This document shows, piece after piece, positions 33,043 to 42,180 of a stretch of 64,000 nucleotides of DNA. The notes below the pieces were generated by a model. The model did no database searches. It worked only from the letters and a program-made list of their open reading frames with translations, and was not told the DNA's origin. Origin of the DNA: Streptomyces nigrescens. Lineage in GTDB: Bacteria; Actinomycetota; Actinomycetes; Streptomycetales; Streptomycetaceae. The stretch is taken from the NCBI GenBank assembly GCA_024349765.1, contig AP026073.1:5332001-5396000 (forward strand), given 5' to 3'. The translations under genes and the position numbers were made by a program. How positions within the stretch are numbered: the stretch's first letter is position 1; each line of letters opens with the position of its first letter.

Positions 33043-34143
33043 ATGAGAACGACCGACATATCGCTGAATTGGCTTGTTCCCGGCGTTCTGTCGCTGGGTG
33101 CCGTGATGGCCGCCGCGGCGCTGGTGGTGCGCGGCCGCCGGGCGGCCGCGCAGGCGGGCGCCGACGACTCCTGGGAACGCAGCGAGGAGCGCCGCCGCCG
33201 CAAGGAGGCCGTCTTCGCCTCCGCCTCCTATCTGCTGCTCTTCTGCTGCGCCGCGGTCGCCGCGGCGCTGTCCTTCCACGGACTGGTCGGCTTCGGCGTC
33301 CAGAACCTCGGCCTCACCGACGGCTGGGAGTACCTGGTGCCGTTCGGGCTCGACGGCGCGGCGATGTTCTGCTCCGTCCTCGCCGTGCGCGAGGCCAGTC
33401 ACGGCGACGCGGCGCTGGGCTCGCGCATGCTGGTGTGGACCTTCGCGGGCGCCGCGGCGTGGTTCAACTGGGTGCATGCGCCGCGCGGCCTGGACCATGC
33501 CGGCGCCCCGCAGTTCTTCGCCGGGATGTCGCTGTCGGCCGCGGTGCTCTTCGACCGCGCGCTGAAGCAGACCCGCCGGGCGGCGCTGCGGGAGCAGGGG
33601 CTGGTGCCCCGGCCGCTGCCGCAGATCCGGATCGTGCGCTGGCTGCGCGCGCCCCGCGAGACCTTCGCGGCCTGGTCGCTGATGCTGCTGGAGGGCGTAC
33701 GGACGCTGGACGAGGCCGTCGAGGAGGTCCGCGAGGACCGACGGGAGCGGGAGCAGAACCGCTTGCGCCGCCGCGAGCAGGGCAAGCTCGACCGGGCCCG
33801 GATCAAGGCCATCAACCGCCAGCACCGCGGCTGGGGCATCGGCCGGGGCGGCGGCCGGCAGCTGGCGGTCACGCCCGCCGGTGCCGAGGTGGCCGGTCCG
33901 GACTCCGCCATAGCCGGTGATCCGCCGCCCCTGCCCGCCGTAGAGCTGCCGCTGCGCTCCCGCCCGGCCCTCAAGGCCGTATCCGGCGCTGACCCCGAGG
34001 CGGTCGCCGCCACGGATACCGTCGATCCCGCGGCCCGGTCCTGGCGGGCCGTGGACCTCACCGCGGAGGACGACACCCAGACGCTGCCCCGTCTGGACTC
34101 CCTGGAGGAGAAACTCGCCGAGATCGAACGGCAATTCGGCTGA
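33043..34143 (+). CDS. DUF2637 membrane protein
   Basis: A 366-residue protein. The first 190 residues hold about four hydrophobic helices: WLVPGVLSLGAVMAAAALVV, SYLLLFCCAAVAAALSF, a stretch near YLVPFGLDGAAMFCSVLAV, and MLVWTFAGAAAWFNWVHAP. This is the DUF2637 pattern found in many Streptomyces chromosomal and plasmid transfer (Spd-like) proteins. The C-terminal half is charged, with an ERREREQNRLRRREQGKL coiled-coil region and an acidic tail. The exact role is unknown. Start at 33043 with aggcaaggga upstream. Confidence 0.82.
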   Translation: MRTTDISLNWLVPGVLSLGAVMAAAALVVRGRRAAAQAGADDSWERSEERRRRKEAVFASASYLLLFCCAAVAAALSFHGLVGFGVQNLGLTDGWEYLVPFGLDGAAMFCSVLAVREASHGDAALGSRMLVWTFAGAAAWFNWVHAPRGLDHAGAPQFFAGMSLSAAVLFDRALKQTRRAALREQGLVPRPLPQIRIVRWLRAPRETFAAWSLMLLEGVRTLDEAVEEVREDRREREQNRLRRREQGKLDRARIKAINRQHRGWGIGRGGGRQLAVTPAGAEVAGPDSAIAGDPPPLPAVELPLRSRPALKAVSGADPEAVAATDTVDPAARSWRAVDLTAEDDTQTLPRLDSLEEKLAEIERQFG

Positions 34144-34183
34144 CCGGCGGCGGACCGCGCCGACCGACACCCCCGACTCCTGG

Positions 34184-34651
34184 TCAGGCCGGTCCGCCGC
34201 CCAGCTCGAACCAGACGCATTTGCCGAATCCCTCGCTGCGTATCCCCCACGCGTCGGCCAGGGCGCGCACCAGCATCAGCCCCCGGCCCGAGGTCCCGTC
34301 CGCGCTCGCCGCCCGCACCTCGGGACGCCCGGGAGCGTAGTCCCGCACCTCGACCCGCAGGCGGTCGCCGACCTTCGCCGTGACCACCGCATCGCCGTCG
34401 GCATGGACCAGGGCGTTGGTGACCAGCTCGCTGGTGAGCAGCGTGGCGACCTCCGCGAGCTCGCCGCCACCGGGTGCCGCCCACCGGCTGAGTAATTGCC
34501 GCAGCTCCCGCCGCACCTCGCCGACCGCGCGCAGATCGGCCCGGCGCACCTTCCGCTCCAGCACGCCCGGCGCCCGCGCCGCGCCCCCCTGGCCGTGCTC
34601 GGTCGTCGTGTGTCGTCTTTCCCGTTCCTCGCGTCGCACAGGCTGACGCAT
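34184..34651 (-). CDS. Histidine-kinase-like ATPase domain protein (anti-sigma/regulatory type)
   Basis: A 155-residue single-domain HATPase_c protein. The N box LTSELVTNALVHAD, G1 VRDYAPGRPE and G2 GRGLMLVRALADAWG are all present, as in SpoIIAB/RsbW-like regulators that are abundant in Streptomyces. It has no sensor or phosphatase part. The partner, a sigma factor or anti-anti-sigma factor, is not adjacent. The start MRQPVRREER has GGGGGAG upstream. It lies between the DUF2637 gene and the divergent alpha-mannosidase gene. Confidence 0.85.
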   Translation of the reverse strand: MRQPVRREERERRHTTTEHGQGGAARAPGVLERKVRRADLRAVGEVRRELRQLLSRWAAPGGGELAEVATLLTSELVTNALVHADGDAVVTAKVGDRLRVEVRDYAPGRPEVRAASADGTSGRGLMLVRALADAWGIRSEGFGKCVWFELGGGPA

Positions 34652-34844
34652 GCTCTCCCCCGCCCCCACGGAACCCGGCGTCCGGTCTCGAACAGCCTCA
34701 CGGTCAGCATGCCCATCGGATCAGTCGCCATGCTTCCGTCCGCTTCCGCTTCGGGGCGCGCGGTCGTCCGCGCGCCGGGTGGGCGGACCGGGCCGCGCTG
34801 GGTATGCCTGTCGGGTGGGGCCCGGACGAGCGGGAGGAGCCGCC

Positions 34845-37800
34845 GTGCACGACGACCGACTGCTGGTGGAGGGGCGCCTGGAACGGGCGCTGGGGCAGTT
34901 CATCCGGCCCGCGGTGTACGCGGCGCGGGTGCCGCTGCGGCTGGCCGTCCGGCATGCGCCGGGCGAGCCGCGGCCGGTGACCGAGGCACTGGGGGCCGAG
35001 TACGTGCCGTTCGCGGCGGGCGAAGCGTGGGGGCCGCCGTGGTCGACGAGCTGGTTCCGGCTGGCGGGTGAGGTGCCCGAGGAGTGGGCCGGGCGGCGGG
35101 TGGAGGCCGTCATCGATCCCGGCTTCAGCGGCGACGGGCCCGGCTTCCAGGCGGAGGGCCTGGTGTACGACGCCGAGGGCGTACCGCTGAAGGGGATCCA
35201 TCCGCGCAACCGCCACGTGCCCGTCGGTGCGCCGGTCCGGGGCGGCGAGGAGGTGCGGCTGCTGCTGGAGGCCGCCGCGAATCCGGCGGTGCTGCGGGAC
35301 TTCCGCCCGACCGATCTCGGGGACGTCCGCACCGCGCCGGACCGCCCGCTGTACCGCTTCGCCTCGGCCGACCTGGCCGTCCTCGACGAGACGGTCTGGC
35401 ATCTCGTGCTCGACATCGAGGTGCTGGCCGAGCTGATGCCGGAGCTGCCGGCCGACCGCCCGCGCCGGCACGAGATCCTGCGGGCGCTGGAGGACATGCT
35501 GGACACGCTGGATCTGCACGACGTCGCCGGCACGGCGGAGGCCGGCCGGGCCGCGCTGGCCGGGGTCCTCCGCCGCCCCGCCGCGGCCAGCGCCCACCGG
35601 CTCTCGGCCACCGGGCACGCCCATATCGACTCCGCCTGGCTGTGGCCGCTGCGGGAGACCGTCCGCAAGGCGTCCCGCACCTTCGCCAATGTGACCCAAC
35701 TCGCCGGTGAGTATCCGGAGTTGGTGTTCGCGTGCTCGCAGGCGCAGCAGTACGCCTGGGTCAAGGAGCACCAGCCGCACATCTGGGCGCGCATCAAGGA
35801 GGCGGTGCGCAACGGCACCTGGGCGCCGGTCGGTTCGATGTGGGTGGAGTCGGACGCCAACATGCCCGGCGGCGAGGCGCTGGCCCGGCAGCTGGTGCAC
35901 GGCAAGCGGTTCTTCCTGGAGGAGCTGGGGGTGGAGACCGAGGAGATCTGGCTGCCGGACTCCTTCGGCTACACCGCGGCCTTCCCGCAGCTGGCCCGGC
36001 TGGCCGGCGCGCGGTGGTTCCTGACGCAGAAGCTGTCGTGGAACCAGACCGACCGGATGCCGCACCACACCTTCTGGTGGGAGGGCATCGACGGCACCCG
36101 CGTCTTCACCCACTTCCCGCCGGTCGACACCTACAACTCGCGGTTGCACGGCGCCGAACTCGCCCACGCCGAACGGAACTTCGCCGAGAAGGGCCGCGCC
36201 ACCCGTTCCCTGGTCCCGTTCGGCTGGGGGGACGGCGGGGGCGGCCCGACCCGCGAGATGCTGGAGCGGGCCCGCCGGCTGCGCTCCCTGGAGGGCTCCC
36301 CGCGGGTCGAGATCGAGCCGCCGGCCCGGTTCTTCGCGGCGGCGCACGAGGAGTACGGGGCGGCCGCGCCGGTCTGGTCGGGCGAGCTGTACCTGGAGTA
36401 CCACCGGGGCACGTACACCTCGCAGGCCAAGACCAAACAGGGCAACCGGCGCAGTGAACACCTGCTGCGCGAGGCGGAGTTGTGGGCCGCGACGGCGGCG
36501 GTCCGGACGGCCGGCGGCGCGGACGGCGGGTATGCGTATCCGTACGACGCGCTGGACCGGATCTGGAAGACCGTGCTGCTGCACCAGTTCCACGACATCC
36601 TGCCGGGCTCGTCGATCGCCTGGGTGCACCGGGAGGCCCGGGACACCTACGCGGCGGTCGAGGCGGAGCTGACCGGCATCGTCGAGGAGGCGCTCGCCGC
36701 ACTGGGCCGGGCGGTGGACGGCGCGCCGCCGACGGTGTTCAACGCCTCGCCGTACGACCGGGACGAGATCGTCGAGCTGCCGGGAGGCGGGGACGGCGAG
36801 GGTGCGGCCGTCGCCGTGCACGTCCCCGCGCTGGGGGCGGCGGCCGTCCGCCCGCCCGGTCCGGACTCCCCCGTTCCGCCGCCCGCGCCCGTACGGGCCG
36901 CCACCGGCACCGACGGCACCGTCACCCTCGACAACGGGCTGCTCCGCGTCCGCATCGACACCGACGGTCTGCTGGCCTCGGTGCGCGATCTGCACGCCGG
37001 GCGGGAGGTGCTGGCACCCGGCGCCCGGGGCAATCTGCTCCAGCTGCACCCCGACCACCCCACCAAGTACGACGCCTGGGACCTCGACCGGCACTACCGC
37101 CACCGGCACACCGATCTGACCGCCGCCGAATCCGTCGACCTGCTCGCCTCCGGGCCGCTGACCGCGACCGTGCGGGTGACCAGGTCGTTCGGTGCGTCCC
37201 GGGTCGTCCAGGAGCTGACGCTGCGGGCCGGCGCGCACCGCCTCGACGTGCTCACCGACATCGACTGGCACGAGTCGGAGAAGGTCCTCAAGGCCGCCTT
37301 CCCGCTGGACGTGCACGCCGAACGGTCCACCGCCGAGATCCAGTTCGGGCACGTCCACCGCCCCACCCACACCAACACCAGCTGGGACGCGGCGCGTTTC
37401 GAGATCTGTGCGCACCGCTGGCTGCGGGTGGCCGAGCCGGAATACGGCGTCGCGCTGCTCAACGACTCCACCTACGGCCACGACGTCACCCGCGTCCCGC
37501 ACGCCGAGGGCCTGGGCACGACCGTACGGCTGACCCTGCTGCGCGCCCCGCACAGCCCCGACCCGGCCACCGACCAGGGCAGCCACCGGTTCCGCTACGC
37601 GCTGCTGCCGGGCGCCACGACCGGCGCCGCGGTCGCCGAGGGCCTCGCCCTGAACCTCCCCCTCCGGGCCGCGGCCGCGCCGCCGGTGCCGCCGCTGATC
37701 CGCGTCGACCACCCGGCGCTCACCGTCGAGTCGGTCAAGCTCGCCGAGGACCGCAGCGGCGACGTGGTGGTCCGGCTCTACGAGTCCCGGGGCAGCCGCG

Positions 37801-37970
37801 TCACCGGCACCCTCTCGCCCGGTTTCCCCGTCGAACGGGCCACCGTGACCGACCTGTTGGAGCGTCCGCTGCACGACGAGGAGGAGGGGCCGACCGCGGA
37901 ACTGACGCTGGAGCTGCGCCCGTTCCAGATCCTGACGCTCCGGCTCCGGCCGCAGCGCCCGGCCGACTGA
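34845..37970 (+). CDS. Alpha-mannosidase, glycoside hydrolase family 38
   Basis: A 1041-residue GH38 enzyme, the family's usual bacterial length. The catalytic domain shows GHAHIDSAWLWPLRETVRK (zinc-binding HxD), then WLPDSFGYTAAFPQLA, whose Asp is the nucleophile, and LHQFHDILPGSSI, another zinc-site His/Asp region. The middle three-helix domain and the C-terminal beta-rich domain follow. There is no signal peptide, so it should act in the cytoplasm on mannosides. The GTG start at 34845 is preceded by gggaggag. It ends 18 bp from the convergent pyruvate oxidase gene. Confidence 0.95.
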   Translation: MHDDRLLVEGRLERALGQFIRPAVYAARVPLRLAVRHAPGEPRPVTEALGAEYVPFAAGEAWGPPWSTSWFRLAGEVPEEWAGRRVEAVIDPGFSGDGPGFQAEGLVYDAEGVPLKGIHPRNRHVPVGAPVRGGEEVRLLLEAAANPAVLRDFRPTDLGDVRTAPDRPLYRFASADLAVLDETVWHLVLDIEVLAELMPELPADRPRRHEILRALEDMLDTLDLHDVAGTAEAGRAALAGVLRRPAAASAHRLSATGHAHIDSAWLWPLRETVRKASRTFANVTQLAGEYPELVFACSQAQQYAWVKEHQPHIWARIKEAVRNGTWAPVGSMWVESDANMPGGEALARQLVHGKRFFLEELGVETEEIWLPDSFGYTAAFPQLARLAGARWFLTQKLSWNQTDRMPHHTFWWEGIDGTRVFTHFPPVDTYNSRLHGAELAHAERNFAEKGRATRSLVPFGWGDGGGGPTREMLERARRLRSLEGSPRVEIEPPARFFAAAHEEYGAAAPVWSGELYLEYHRGTYTSQAKTKQGNRRSEHLLREAELWAATAAVRTAGGADGGYAYPYDALDRIWKTVLLHQFHDILPGSSIAWVHREARDTYAAVEAELTGIVEEALAALGRAVDGAPPTVFNASPYDRDEIVELPGGGDGEGAAVAVHVPALGAAAVRPPGPDSPVPPPAPVRAATGTDGTVTLDNGLLRVRIDTDGLLASVRDLHAGREVLAPGARGNLLQLHPDHPTKYDAWDLDRHYRHRHTDLTAAESVDLLASGPLTATVRVTRSFGASRVVQELTLRAGAHRLDVLTDIDWHESEKVLKAAFPLDVHAERSTAEIQFGHVHRPTHTNTSWDAARFEICAHRWLRVAEPEYGVALLNDSTYGHDVTRVPHAEGLGTTVRLTLLRAPHSPDPATDQGSHRFRYALLPGATTGAAVAEGLALNLPLRAAAAPPVPPLIRVDHPALTVESVKLAEDRSGDVVVRLYESRGSRVTGTLSPGFPVERATVTDLLERPLHDEEEGPTAELTLELRPFQILTLRLRPQRPAD

Positions 37971-37988
37971 CCGCGCGCCCTGCGCGGT

Positions 37989-39731
37989 TCACACCCGGGG
38001 GATGTTCCGCAGGTTGGAGCGGGCCATCTGCAGCATCCGGCCGACCCCGCCGTCCAGCACGATCTTGCCGGCCGACAGCGCGAAGCCGGACACCATCTCC
38101 GCGCTGATCTTCGGCGGGATGGACAGCGCGTGCGGGTCGGTGACGACATCGACCAGCGCGGGCCCGTCGTGCCGGAAGGCGTCGCGCAGCGCCCCGCGCA
38201 GCTGCTTGGGCTTCTCCACCCGGACGCCGTACACACCGGCCGCGCGGGCGATCGCCGCGAAGTCCGGGTTGTGGTTGGTGGTGCCGTACGCCGGCAGGCC
38301 GGAGACCATCATCTCCAGCTCGACCATGCCCAGCGAGGAGTTGTTGAACAGCACCACCTTCACCGGCAGGTCGTACTGGACCAGGGTGAGGAAGTCGCCC
38401 ATCAGCATGGCGAATCCGCCGTCGCCCGACATCGAGACGACCTGGCGGCGGCGGTCGAGGAACTGGGCGCCGATCGCCTGGGGCAGCGCGTTGGCCATGG
38501 AACCGTGACTGAAGGAGCCGATGACCCGGCGGCGGCCGTTGGGCGTGAGGTAGCGCGCCGCCCAGACGTTGCACATCCCGGTGTCGACCGTGAAGATCGC
38601 GTCGTCGGCGGCCTCCTCGTCCAGCACCGAGGCGACGAACTCGGGGTGGATCGGCACGTGCTTCTCCACCTTCCTCGTGTACGCCTTGACCACGCCCTCC
38701 AGCGCGTCCGCGTGCTTCTTCAGCATCCGGTCGAGGAACTTCCGGTCCGTCTTCTCGCGGACCTTGGGGATCAGGCAGCGCAGCGTCTCGCGGACGTCGC
38801 CCCAGACGGCGAGGTCGAGCTTGGTGCGGCGGCCGAGGTGTTCGGGCCGGACGTCGACCTGGACGATCTTGACGTCGTCGGGCAGGAACGCGTTGTAGGG
38901 GAAGTCCGTGCCGAGCAGGAGCAGCAGATCGCACTCATGGGTGGCCTCGTAGGCCGCGCCGTACCCGAGCAGTCCGCTCATGCCGACGTCATAGGGGTTG
39001 TTGTACTGGATCCATTCCTTGCCGCGCAGTGCGTGGCCCACCGGGGCCTTCACCCGCTCGGCGAACTCCATCACCTCGGCGTGCGCGCCGGCCGTACCGC
39101 TGCCGCAGAACAGCGTGACCTTGCGGGCCTCGTCGACCATCCGGGCCAGCGCGTCGATCTCGGCGTCCCCGGGCCGCGCCAGGGGCCGGGTGGTGACCAG
39201 CGCGTGCTGGAAGGCGCGCTCGGGGGCCTGCTCGGCGGCGATGTCCCCGGGCAGCGAGACCACCGCGACGCCGCTCTGGCCGACGGCGTGCTGGATGGCG
39301 GTCTGCAGCACCCGCGGCATCTGCTTGGTGCTGGAGATCAGCTCGCTGTAGTGGCTGCACTCGGCGAACAGCCGGTCCGGGTGGGTCTCCTGGAAGAACG
39401 TGGTGCCGATCTCGCTGGAGGGGATGTGCGAGGCCAGCGCGAGGACCGGGGCCATCGAACGGTGCGCGTCGAAGAGGCCGTTGATGAGGTGCAGGTTGCC
39501 CGGTCCGCACGAGCCGGCGCAGGCCGCGAGCTTGCCGGTGAGCTGCGCCTCCGCCCCGGCGGCGAAGGCGGCGGACTCCTCGTGCCGGACCTGGATCCAG
39601 TCGATCGCCGCGTTCCGGCGGACCGCGTCCACCACCGGGTTCAGGCTGTCGCCGACGACACCGTAGAGGCGCCGCACCCCCGCCCGCACCAGGATGTCCA
39701 CGAACTGCTCGGCCACGGTCTGCTTCGCCAT
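37989..39731 (-). CDS. poxB: Pyruvate oxidase/pyruvate dehydrogenase (quinone)-type ThDP enzyme
   Basis: A 580-residue three-domain ThDP/FAD enzyme. VRRLYGVVGDSLNPVVDAVRR begins the PYR domain with the catalytic Glu in HEESAAFAAGA. GSCGPGNLHLINGLFDAHRS is a PoxB signature. The ThDP motif is MSGDGGFAMLMGDFLTL with NNSSLG. PoxB decarboxylates pyruvate to acetate and CO2 and passes electrons to quinone at the membrane. The C-terminal membrane-binding peptide is not clearly recognisable. It is monocistronic, with GGGAGCGAC upstream of the ATG. Confidence 0.92.
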   Translation of the reverse strand: MAKQTVAEQFVDILVRAGVRRLYGVVGDSLNPVVDAVRRNAAIDWIQVRHEESAAFAAGAEAQLTGKLAACAGSCGPGNLHLINGLFDAHRSMAPVLALASHIPSSEIGTTFFQETHPDRLFAECSHYSELISSTKQMPRVLQTAIQHAVGQSGVAVVSLPGDIAAEQAPERAFQHALVTTRPLARPGDAEIDALARMVDEARKVTLFCGSGTAGAHAEVMEFAERVKAPVGHALRGKEWIQYNNPYDVGMSGLLGYGAAYEATHECDLLLLLGTDFPYNAFLPDDVKIVQVDVRPEHLGRRTKLDLAVWGDVRETLRCLIPKVREKTDRKFLDRMLKKHADALEGVVKAYTRKVEKHVPIHPEFVASVLDEEAADDAIFTVDTGMCNVWAARYLTPNGRRRVIGSFSHGSMANALPQAIGAQFLDRRRQVVSMSGDGGFAMLMGDFLTLVQYDLPVKVVLFNNSSLGMVELEMMVSGLPAYGTTNHNPDFAAIARAAGVYGVRVEKPKQLRGALRDAFRHDGPALVDVVTDPHALSIPPKISAEMVSGFALSAGKIVLDGGVGRMLQMARSNLRNIPRV

Positions 39732-39955
39732 GTCGCTGTCGCTCCCAGGGTCGGAGGGGGTCGGGGCCGGGGGTACGAGGGGCCTGCTCCCATGTACCCA
39801 CGCGGGAGGGCGGTCCGCCTCCGCTGTCCGCCGTCTGCCCGGTCGGCCGCCCGGGGGTGGGAGGGCCGGTCGGGTGTCCGCGACGGCCCGCGCCGGCCCG
39901 CACGGTCGCGGGCGGCCGGCAAGCGCTTCCGGGCCCGGTCCGGCAGTCTGGGGCC

Positions 39956-40438
39956 ATGAGCGCGTGGCAGCTGGTCGCGGTCGGCCTGGTGATGCTGCTC
40001 GGGCTGATCGGGGTGCTGGTACCCGGAATCCCCGGGCCGCTGATCGTGTGGGCGGGCGTGCTGTGGTGGGCGGTGACGGAGAAGTCCGGCCCGGCCTGGA
40101 CGGTGCTGATGGGCGCCACCGCCCTGCTGTTGGTCAATCAGGCGCTGAAGTGGCTGCTGCCGGTGCGCGACCTGCGGGCCGCGGGCGCGCCGTACCGCAC
40201 CCTGTTCCTGGCCGGCGCGGCCGGCATCGTCGGCTTCTTCGTGCTGCCGGTGATCGGTGCCGTGGTGGGCGCGGTCGGCGGCCTCTACCTGCTGGAACGC
40301 GTGCGGCTCGGCGGCCACGGCGACGCCTGGGCCTCGACCCGGACGGTGATGCGCACCCTCGGCCTGAGCGTGCTGGTCGAACTGCTCGCCTGCCTGCTGG
40401 TGGTCGGCAGCTGGGCGGGGACGGTGATCGCGAGCTGA
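39956..40438 (+). CDS. DUF456 membrane protein
   Basis: A 160-residue integral membrane protein with about four transmembrane segments and Gly-rich helices: LGLIGVLVPGIPGPLIVWAGV (first two), LFLAGAAGIVGFFVLPVIGAVVG, and LGLSVLVELLACLLVV. The GxxGxxxPxxPG pattern near the start is typical of DUF456. Function is unknown. The ATG at 39956 follows gtctgggg. It ends 43 bp from the convergent Ada/AlkA gene. Confidence 0.85.
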   Translation: MSAWQLVAVGLVMLLGLIGVLVPGIPGPLIVWAGVLWWAVTEKSGPAWTVLMGATALLLVNQALKWLLPVRDLRAAGAPYRTLFLAGAAGIVGFFVLPVIGAVVGAVGGLYLLERVRLGGHGDAWASTRTVMRTLGLSVLVELLACLLVVGSWAGTVIAS

Positions 40439-40481
40439 CCGGCCCCGGGCGACGGGCGGGGCGGTGGCCGCCGGCCGGTCC

Positions 40482-42047
40482 TCAGCCGGCCGGCGCCGCC
40501 GCGGGGGTGGGGGCCGGCAGCTCGCCCGGCGGGAGGAGCCCGGCCCGCCACAGATGGTGCAGGGCGTACGCGCCCCAGGGCCGCCAGGCCCCCTCCGGGC
40601 CGTCCGCGCCGTCCGGGTCCGCACCCCGCTCCGCGTCGGCCCGCTCGCCCCTGTCCGAGCCGCCCACGTCCGGGTCCCCCAGCGCCCGCATCCTGATGTA
40701 CGCGGCGGTGCGCGGCCCGACTCCGGGGAGCGCGGCCAGCGCCCGCTCGGCGGCGACCCGGTCGGCGCCGGCGTCCAGCAGGACCGTGCCGTCGGCCAGC
40801 GCGGTGCACAGCGCGCGCACCGACTCGGGGACGTCCGCGCCGGTCAGCTCCGCGGGCGCCGGGAAGAGGTGGGTCAGCCCGCCGTCCGCCGCGTCCAGCG
40901 GCTTCCCGTACGCCCGCACCAGCTCGGCGGCGCGCTCCGGCGGCCCGCCGAGCACGATCCGTACGGCCATCTCCTCCGGGTCCGCCGCGCCCGGCGAGCG
41001 CAGGCCCGGGCGTTCGGCCACCAGCGGGCCGAGCAGCGGGTCCGCGCCCAGCCGCTCGGCGACGGCGTACGGGTCGGCGTCCAGGTCGAAGAGCCGGCGC
41101 AGCCGCTGCACGGCCGTCGACAGGTCCCGCAGATCGGTCAGGAGCAGCCGGCACTCCAACCAGCCGCCGTCCCCGCCCCGGGCCGCCGGGCACACCCGGC
41201 CGGCCGGCGGCCGGGGCCGGCCGCGCGGCCCCGCGGGCGGCTCCTCGACCTCGGCGATCCCGCTGCCGTAGGTGAGCCGCAGGGTGCGGCGGTAGGTGCG
41301 CGGGCCGGGCTCGCCCCGTACCTCCTCCACGCCCGGCACCGCCCGCTCCGCCAGGAAGTCGAAGATCTCCGCGGCCGCGTACGGGCCCCGGTAGGCCAGC
41401 CGCAGCGGAATCCCGCCGGCCGCCGGGCCACCGCTCGGGGCGGGCCGCGACCGGGGGCGCGCGGTCGTGCCGCCGCCGTGCCCGCGCCCGCCCACCGCCG
41501 CGGCCCGCAGCTCGCTCGGCGTGCCGGCGTAGATCTCCCGCATGGTGTCGTTGAACTGCCGGATGCTGGCGAAGCCGGCCGCGAACGCCAGCTCGGTGAC
41601 CGGGAGCGCCGTGGTCTGCAGCAGCACCCGCGCGGTGTGCGCCCGGCGGGCCCGGGCCAGCGCGACCGGCCCGGCGCCCAGCTCCGCGGTCAGCTGCCGC
41701 TGCACCTGCCGCGCGCTGTACCCCAGCCGCTGCGCCAGCCCGGCGACGCCCTCCCGGTCGACCACGCCGTCGCCGATGAACCGCATGGCCCGGCCCACCA
41801 GGTCGGCGCGCACGTTCCACTCCGCCGAGCCGGGCACGGCGTCCGGCCGGCACCGCCGGCAGGCCCGGAAGCCGGCGGCCTGCGCGGCCGCGGCCGACGG
41901 GAAGAACCGCACGTTCACCCGCTTGGGAGTGACCGCGGGGCAGCTCGGCCGGCAGTAGATGCCGGTCGTCACCACCGCGAAGAAGAACTCCCCGTCGAAC
42001 CGCGCGTCCCGGCTGGACACCGCTTCGTACCTGGTCTCGTCGTCCAT
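40482..42047 (-). CDS. alkA: Ada-type regulator fused to AlkA 3-methyladenine DNA glycosylase
   Basis: A 521-residue fusion. The N-terminal Ada zinc domain (about residues 10-75) has four Cys: GIYCRPSCPA and FRACRRCRPD, where the first Cys accepts methyl groups from DNA phosphates. An AraC-type HTH follows (EGVAGLAQRLGYSARQVQRQL, then FAAGFASIRQFNDTMREIY). After a linker, the AlkA part contains LPGVGPRTAAYIRMRALGDPDV, a helix-hairpin-helix with the catalytic Asp in the GDPDV turn. This Ada-AlkA arrangement is common in actinobacteria and links methylation sensing to base excision. GGAGG precedes the ATG. It follows rsgA at 133 bp on the same strand. Confidence 0.93.
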   Translation of the reverse strand: MDDETRYEAVSSRDARFDGEFFFAVVTTGIYCRPSCPAVTPKRVNVRFFPSAAAAQAAGFRACRRCRPDAVPGSAEWNVRADLVGRAMRFIGDGVVDREGVAGLAQRLGYSARQVQRQLTAELGAGPVALARARRAHTARVLLQTTALPVTELAFAAGFASIRQFNDTMREIYAGTPSELRAAAVGGRGHGGGTTARPRSRPAPSGGPAAGGIPLRLAYRGPYAAAEIFDFLAERAVPGVEEVRGEPGPRTYRRTLRLTYGSGIAEVEEPPAGPRGRPRPPAGRVCPAARGGDGGWLECRLLLTDLRDLSTAVQRLRRLFDLDADPYAVAERLGADPLLGPLVAERPGLRSPGAADPEEMAVRIVLGGPPERAAELVRAYGKPLDAADGGLTHLFPAPAELTGADVPESVRALCTALADGTVLLDAGADRVAAERALAALPGVGPRTAAYIRMRALGDPDVGGSDRGERADAERGADPDGADGPEGAWRPWGAYALHHLWRAGLLPPGELPAPTPAAAPAG

Positions 42048-42180
42048 CACGCCTCCAGTCTGCGCCCGCGGCGGAGCCCCGGCTGGCGGATTTCGGACAT
42101 GGCGTTTCCGGGTGTCGCCGGGCCCGGGCAACGGCTCCCGGGCCCGGCTCACCTCACCCGCCCTGTGCTTGGGCCTCAGC